Source: Conchocele bisecta
Lineage: Eukaryota > Mollusca > Bivalvia > Lucinida > Thyasiridae
DNA length: 64,000 nucleotides
Reading direction: 5' to 3'
Assembly: GCA_029237695.1 (NCBI GenBank)
Contig: CM055279.1
Coordinates: forward strand, 58,539,530 to 58,603,529
In this document: piece by piece, positions 57,901 through 64,000 of the stretch
How the letters are laid out: the number at the start of each line of letters is the position of its first letter
How positions within the stretch are numbered: the first letter of the stretch is position 1
The notes under the pieces: generated by a model
What the model saw: only the letters and a program-made list of their open reading frames with translations
Databases searched by the model: none
What the model was told of the DNA's origin: nothing
Position numbers and translations under genes: made by a program

Positions 57901-59341
57901 CATCTCTACATGCAATCCTTCTTGTAGCCACAGACCAGCAGCTAGACTAGCCACATATATCATAACGTCATCAGCCTCATCTCTACATTCAATCCTTCTT
58001 GTAGCCACAGACCAGCAGCTAGACTTGCCACATATGTCATAACGGCATCAGCCTCATCTCTACATTAAGTCCTTCTCATAGCCACAGACCAGCAGCTAGA
58101 CTGGCCACATATGTGATAACGTCATCAGCCTCATCTCTACATTCAGTCGTTCTCCTAGCCGCAGATCAGCAGCTAGACTAGCCACATATGTCATAACGTC
58201 ATCAGCATCATCTCTACAGTCAGTCCTTCTCGTAGCCACCGACCTGCAGCTAGACTAGCCGCATATGTCATAACGTCATCAGCCTCATCTCTACATTCAG
58301 TCCTTCTCATAGCCACAGACCAGCAGCTAGACTAGCCACATATGTCATAACGTCATCAGCCTCATCTCTACATTCTGTCCTTCTCGTAGCCACAGATCAG
58401 CAGCTAGACTAGCCACATATGTGATAATGTCATCAGCCTCATCTCTACAGTCAGTGCTTCTCGTAGCCACAGACCAACAGCTAGACTAGCCACATATGTG
58501 ATAGCGTCATCAGCCTCATCTCTACATTCAGTCCTTCATGTAGCCACAGATCAGCAGCTAGACTAGCCACATATGTGATAGCGTCATCAGCCTCATCTGT
58601 ACATTCAGTCCTTCTTGTAGCCACAGATCAGCAGCTAGAGTAGCCACATATGTCATAACGTCATCAGCCTCATCTCTAGATTCTGTGCTTCTCGTAACCA
58701 CAGATCAGCAGCTTGACTGGCCACATATGTCATAACATCGACAGCCTCATCTCTACATTCAGTCCTTCTCGTAGCCACATATCAGCAGCTAGACTAGCCA
58801 CATGCCATAACGTCATCAGCCTCATCTCTACAGTCAGTCCTTCTCGTAGCCACAGACCAGCAGCTAGACTAGCCACATATGTCATAACGTCATCAGCCTC
58901 ATCTCTAGATTCTGTGCTTCTCGTAGCCACAGATCAGCAGGTTGACTGGCCACATATGTCATAACATCGACAGCCTCATCTCTACATTCAGTCCTTCTCG
59001 TAGCCACATATCAGCAGCTAGACTAGCCACATGCCATAACATCATCAGCCTCATCTCTACATTCAGTCCATCTCGTAGCCACAGATCAGCAGCTAGACTA
59101 GCCACATATGTCATAACGTCATCAGCCTCATCTGTACATTCAGTCCTTTTCGTAGCCACAGTTCAGCAGCTAGACTAGCCACATGTCATAACGTCATTGC
59201 CTCATCTCTACATTCAGTCCTTCTCATAGCCACAGATCAGTAGCTAGACTATCCACATATGTCATAACATCATCAGCCTCATCTCTACATTCAATCCTTC
59301 TTGTAGCCACAGAGCAGCAGCTAGACTAGCCACATATGTCA

Positions 59342-59810
59342 CAAATTCTTGTATCAAATTTTATTTCCATGTTGCACACTGAAGCGGGTAAGTGACTGCA
59401 TGTTTATATCTGTAGACTCAGCACATGCTCCAAGTGGGGCAATCATGCGGCTGTTCACGAGACATTGGGTCCTGCGTATAGCATGATTATGTAGCTCCTG
59501 ATCACCCAACTGCTGTACCTGGATACCATCTAGATTGTTAACACTTAACCCTGTCACCCCTAAGTAACTGACATGGACTATTTCATTGGAAATTGTTCAA
59601 TTACTGTTAGCAAAAAGGGGGTCATTTTGTAAAAGTTAAATCTTTATGAGTCGGCTCAGCATGATCTGCAGAGTTTATACCCCCAGCATACGTAGTATGT
59701 CGAAGGGTATATAGTTTTTGTCATTCCGTCTGTTCGTCCTGTTAGTTCGTCCACCTGTAAGACAGTCCAGGCGGCAGACGGGGGTATCCGTGAGCCTCTA
59801 CTGACTTGCT
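59342..59810 (+). other. Spacer with degraded dispersed repeats
   Basis: 59550-59670 resembles 12473-12640 (CCCCTAAGTAA, then AAAAGGGGGT, then GAGTCGGCTCAGCATGATC). 59685-59800 has a TCCG-type repeat head and tail fragment (CAGGCGGCAGACGGGGGTAT, like 650-690). No gene. Confidence 0.5.
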
Positions 59811-60355
59811 CTACTGTCTGTTCCACATTTTTCTGTCGACAAACTTTTGGCTGTTAAACACATGAAATCTAAAAACTATTTAAATGTAAGTACTTTTTCA
59901 TCAATAACAAAAGTCTCCCTCCCGAAAATATATTGTTTGGTGAAATTCCATCAAATATTGATTTTATTGCGAAAATCTTTTTTCTATGGGAATTTAATAT
60001 GGGGGCTAAAAATAGATTTTTTTTTTTTTTTTTTATTTGTGACCGATTTACAAAATCTAACATTTGTTTTCTTATTTACATCATTTCCAAGCTATCTAAC
60101 TAGGTTTCGGAGTCAATTTCCAAAAAAAAAAGATTTTGACCCTGCCGGTCAGCCTCCTCTTCCTTTTCGCCCCATGTTAAATTCCCATAGGAAAATCGTT
60201 TTTTCGCAATAAAATCATTATTTTATGGAATTTCATCAAATCAAAAAATTTGGGGAGGGTGACTTTTTTGTGATTGATGAAAAAGTACTTACATTTAAAT
60301 AGTTTTTAGATTTACGGTAATATGTGTCGGCAGCAAAACGTGGAATAGACAGTAG
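59811..60355. mobile_element. Foldback MITE with ~200 bp inverted arms
   Basis: The ends are CTACTGTCTGTTCCACATTT and, inverted, CTACTGTCTATTCCACGTTT. The left arm (AAATCTAAAAACTATTTAAA through AAGTACTTTTTCATCAAT to a GGGAATTTAA string near 60000) pairs with the right arm at about 60175-60355. The loop (about 60010-60170) has CATTTCCAAGCTATCTAAC. A one-armed diverged copy borders the 21.5 kb satellite at 14290-14654. No coding sequence and no clear target duplication. Confidence 0.85.
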
Positions 60356-60545
60356 TTTCAAATATTATAAAAGAGCTCTCTAGTGTTGAATGGATTAATT
60401 GATAATGCGTTCAATGCCAGTGACCTCTGTCCCAAAGTTTGCAAAACAGTGTAGATCCAGATGAGCTGGCTCATAGCAAGCAACTATGAAAATGTAATAT
60501 GGGACACTGACATTAGTTTGTGATAACCACTTTTTATACGACCGT
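60356..60545 (+). other. Spacer between repeats
   Basis: Includes a GATGAGCTGGCTCATAGC string related to those at 11430-11450 and 59650. Otherwise nothing recognised. Confidence 0.4.
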
Positions 60546-61146
60546 TTTTAAAAAACGGTACGTAAAAAGTGCCTAGTTCGTGTACACAACTCTCCTCCGA
60601 AACCGTTCAGTCGATCGATCTGAAACTATACACACATCTTCTACACATATTGAAGATGTGCACCTTGGTGTTTTTATGCCGAAAAAATATTTTTTAACAA
60701 AAATATCACCTTTTTAACTTAGCCATTTTTTCTACATTTTTCTATACAATTCTGTATACGGTACAGAGTTTGTGTACACAACTCCTCCGAAACCGTTCAG
60801 TCGATCGATCTGAAACTATACACACGTCTTCTACACATATTGAAGATGTGCACCTTGGTGTTTTTATGCCGAAAAAATATTTTTTAACAAAAATATCACC
60901 TTTTTAACTAAGCCATTTTTTCTACATTATTGTATCCAATTCCCTATCATTTCTACTTTACACTCTACTTTTCTATCTCTGCCTAAATTAGTATACATGT
61001 TTAGCACAACGAGATGAAGAAATAATGCTATAGACTTGCAAATTCTCATTAACGTTTCTTGCCTTGGTGACAGCATCACATTTCTGCATCTTCGCTGTCT
61101 GGCCCATATTCGACGGGCGTATTTTGTGACTTGCGGCACTCTTGTT
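60546..61146 (+). repeat. Dispersed repeat, copy 2 (copy 1 at 3480-4056)
   Basis: Two ~190 bp units start with GTGTACACAACTC near 60579 and 60772 and carry TCGATCGATCTGAAACTATA and CTACACATATTGAAGATG. They are followed by the same tail (TTAGTATACATGTTTAGCAC, TTCGCTGTCTGGCCCATAT). Very similar to the copy 57 kb away on the same strand, outside all recognised exons. Confidence 0.85.
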
Positions 61147-61262
61147 TACTATTAGCTGTTGGTAGGCCATTCAACACCAATAATCAATCAATCATACTAA
61201 CAGAGTACGCTATAACATTATATATTTGGTTAAAATAAAGAAGAGGCTGATCATGGAAAATA
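61147..61262 (+). mobile_element. Possible SINE tail remnant
   Basis: TTAGCTGTTGGTAGGCCATT, CAACACCAATAATCAATCAA resembles the end of the SINE at 51787-51980 (TTAGCTGTTGATAGGCCGTT). The body is missing. Unique sequence follows to the start of the satellite. Confidence 0.55.
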
Positions 61263-64000
61263 GCAAACCTAGACCGTGTTTGTGGTATACCACTGCCAAT
61301 GTGACCAGTATACCGTATGTTCACTGTGTGTGATGATTGTCGTACAGTAGCGCCAACCTAGACCGTGTTTGTGGTATACCACTGCCAATGTGACCAGTAT
61401 ACCGTATGTTCACTGTGTGTGATAATTGTCTTACAGTAGTGCCAACCTAGACCATGTTTGTGGTATACCATTGCCAATGTGACCAGTATACCGTATGTTC
61501 ACTGTGTGTGATAATTGTCGTACAGTAGCGCCAACCTAGACCATGTTTGTGGTATACCACTGCCAATGTGACCAGTATACCGTATGTTCACTGTGTGTGA
61601 TGATTGTCGTACAGTAGCGCCAACCTAGACCATGTTTGTGGTATATCACTGCTAATGTGACCAGTATACCGTATGTTCACTGTGTGTGATGATTGTTGTA
61701 CAGTAGTGCCAACCTAGACCATGTTTGTAGTATACCACTGCCAATGTGACCAGTTTACCGTATGTTCACTGTGTGTGATGATTGTCGTACAGTAGCGCCA
61801 ACCTAGACCATGTTTGTGGTATACCACTGCCAATGTGACCAGTATACCGTATGTTCACTGTGTGTGATGATTGTCGTACAGTAGCGCCAATGTAAACCAT
61901 GTTTGTGGTATACCACTGCCAATGTGACCAGTATACAGTATGTTCACTGTGTGTGATGATTGTTGTACAGTAGCGCCAACCTAGACCATGTTTTGTGGTA
62001 ATACCACTGCCATGTACCAGTTTACCGTATGTTCACTGTGTGTGATGATTGTCGTACAGTAGCGCCAACCTAGACCATGTTTGTGGTATACCACTGCCAA
62101 TGTGACCAGTATACCGTATGTTCACTGTGTGTGATGATTGTCGTACAGTAGGGCCAATGTAAACCATGTTTGTGGTATACCACTGCCAATGAGACCAGTA
62201 TACCGTATGTTCACTGTGTGTGATGATTGTTGTACAGTAGCGCCAACCTAGACCATGTTTGTGGTTTACCACTGCCAATGTGACCAGTATACCGTATGTT
62301 CACTGTGTGTGATGATTGTCGTATAGTAGTACCAACCTAGACCATGTTTGTGGTATACCACTGTCAATGTGACCAGTATACCGTATGTTCACTGTGTGTG
62401 ATGATTGTCGTACAATAGCGCCAACCTAGACCATGTTTGTGGTATACCACTGCCAATGTGACCAGTATACATGTAGCGTATGTTCACTGTGTGTGATGAT
62501 TGTCGTACAGTAGCACCAACCTAGACCATGTTTGTGGTATATCACTGCCAATGTGACCAGTATACCGTATGTTCACTGTGTGTGATGAGTGTCATACAGT
62601 AGCGCCAACCTAGACCATGTTTGTGATATACCACTGCAAATGTGACCAGTATACCGTATGTTCACTGTGTGTGATGAGTGTCATACAGTAGCGCCAACCT
62701 AGACCATGTTTGTGATATACCACTGCAAATGTGACCAGTAACATGTACCGTATGTTCACTGTGTGTGATGATTGTCGTACAGTAGTACCAACCTAGACCA
62801 TGTTTGTGGTATACCACTGCCAATGTGACCACTATACCATATGTTCACTGTGTGTGATGATTGTCGTACAGTAGCACCAACCTAGACCATGTTTGTGATA
62901 TACCACTGCAAATGTGACCAGTATACCGTATGTTCACTGTGTGTGATGATTGTCGTACAGTAGTACCAACCTAGACCATGTTTGTGGTATACCACTGCCA
63001 ATGTGACCACTATACCATATGTTCACTGTGTGTGATGATTGTCGTACAGTAGCGCCAACCTAGACCATGTTTGTGGTATACCACTGCCAATGTGACCAGT
63101 ATACATGTAGCGTATGTTCACTGTGTGTGATGATTGTCGTACAGTAGCACCAACCTAGACCATGTTTGTGGTATATCACTGCCAATGTGACCAGTATACC
63201 GTATGTTCACTGTGTGTGATGAGTGTCGTACAATAGCGCCAACCTAGACCATGTTTGTGATATACCGTACAGTAGCGCTAACCTAGACCGTGTTTGTGGT
63301 ATACCACTGCAAATGTGACCAGTATACATGTACCGTATGTTCACTGTGTGTGATGATTGTCGTACAGTAGCGCCAACCTAGACCATGTTTGTGGTATATC
63401 ACTGCCAATGTGACCAGTATACCGTATGTTCACTGTGTGTGATGATTGTTGTACAGTAGCACCAACCTAGACCATGTTTGTGGTATATCACTGCCAATGT
63501 GACCAGTATACCGTATGTTCACTGTGTGTGATGATTGTTGTACAGTAGCACCAACCAAGACCATGTTTGTGATATACCACTGCCAATGTGACCAGTATAC
63601 CATATGTTCACTGTGTGTGATGATTGTCGTACAGTAGTGCCAACCTAGACCATGTTTGTGGTATACTACTGCCAATGTGACCAGTATACCGTATGTTCAC
63701 TGTGTGTGATGATTGTCGTACAGCAGGGCCAACCTAGACCATGTTTGTGGTATACCACTTCAAATCTAACCAGTATACGGTATGTTCACTGTGTGTGATG
63801 ATTGTCGTACAGTAGCGCCAACCTAGACCGTGTTTGTGGTATACCACTGCCAATATGATCAGTATACCGTATGTTCACGGTGTGTGATGATTGTCGTACA
63901 GTAGCGCCAAACTAGCCATGTTTTGTGGTATGCACGCCAAATGTGACCAATATCCGATCTTCACCGGATGTGTATGATTGTCGTACAGTAGGGCCAATCG
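61263..64000 (+). repeat. 89 bp satellite array, runs past the window end
   Basis: About 31 units: GTACAGTAGCGCCAACCTAG, ACCATGTTTGTGGTATACCA, CTGCCAATGTGACCAGTATA, CCGTATGTTCACTGTGTGTG, ATGATTGTC. Variants include an ATACATGTAGCGTATG or ATGTACCG insertion (about 62470, 62745, 63105 and 63325) and one shortened unit near 63255. Units are well conserved up to about 63900 and the last one carries several small indels. Minus-strand frames of about 80 codons are repeat artefacts. Confidence 0.96.

Larger units (their letters stand above)
48599..59341 (+). repeat. 77 bp satellite array (about 115 units) with two insertions
   Basis: The unit is CATATGTCATAACGTCATCA, GCCTCATCTCTACATTCAGT, CCTTCTCGTAGCCACAGACC, AGCAGCTAGACTAGCCA. 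A 73-74 bp form lacks the TTCT. A common variant has GTCGACAGCC in place of GTCATCAGCC. Blocks of several units recur, for example the CCTAGCCACAGATCAGCAAC variant near 53150, 53840, 54770, 56310 and 56935, so there is higher-order repetition. It is interrupted by a Tc1-like element (48899-50600) and a SINE (51787-51980). Patches at 50850-51260 and 53790-54900 carry many small indels. No stable frame. Confidence 0.96.

Noticed and set aside
58713..59178. Frames in the 77 bp array and in the 89 bp array (62033-62278, 63430-63675) as small proteins.
   Set aside because: Unit lengths of 77 and 89 are not multiples of three. The frames are short, exist on both strands and break wherever a unit has an indel.
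1..64000. tRNA, rRNA or other structured RNA genes.
   Set aside because: I scanned for tRNA box pairs and rRNA landmarks by eye and saw none beyond SINE-like pieces. A covariance-model search would be needed to exclude small ones.

Overview
The window looks like animal nuclear DNA, most likely from a mollusc and probably a bivalve. The reasons are spliced exons of an animal gene (HPS3), non-LTR retrotransposon remains, SINEs and MITEs, and many 160-190 bp repeats with TCCG runs and AGGTCA motifs of a kind I associate with bivalve genomes. The species cannot be fixed from the sequence. There is no bacterial-style gene organisation. Almost every long open frame lies in tandem repeats and is not coding.

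The only host gene I can support is on the + strand. Four short exons (4651-4826, 5973-6089, 10705-10829, 47497-~47570) encode successive pieces of HPS3, a subunit of the BLOC-2 complex that helps build lysosome-related organelles. Their phases join correctly across all three introns. The introns are about 1.1, 4.6 and 36.7 kb. The gene runs off both ends of what I can recognise: the 5' exons are not found in 1-4650 and the 3' exons are not found in 47571-64000.

Layout: 1-4056, dispersed and tandem mollusc-type repeats; 4651-10829, three HPS3 exons, with intron 2 holding about 35 tandem copies of the preceding exon's 3' end and splice donor; 10967-12472, a TA-flanked Tc1/mariner-like element; 13716-14654, two MITEs; 14664-36152, a 21.5 kb satellite of 27/29 bp units; 36490-46840, a minus-strand non-LTR retrotransposon broken into pieces by a minisatellite grown from its own RT coding sequence, a TCCG repeat element, a SINE and about 5 kb of other repeats; 47497-47570, the fourth exon; 48599-59341, a 77 bp satellite invaded by a second, inverted copy of the Tc1-like element and by a SINE; 59811-61146, a foldback MITE and a dispersed repeat; 61263-64000, an 89 bp satellite that continues past the window.

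The most interesting theme is tandem amplification of functional sequence inside one host gene. One array is made of an HPS3 exon end plus its 5' splice site, one of retrotransposon reverse-transcriptase codons, and one of units that each look like a 3' splice site (pyrimidine tract plus CAG). Several transposons can be proved by target-site duplications or by an empty-site copy within the window, which gives a relative order of events. Patches rich in one-base indels inside the arrays suggest unpolished long-read consensus, so copy numbers and fine structure there are uncertain.
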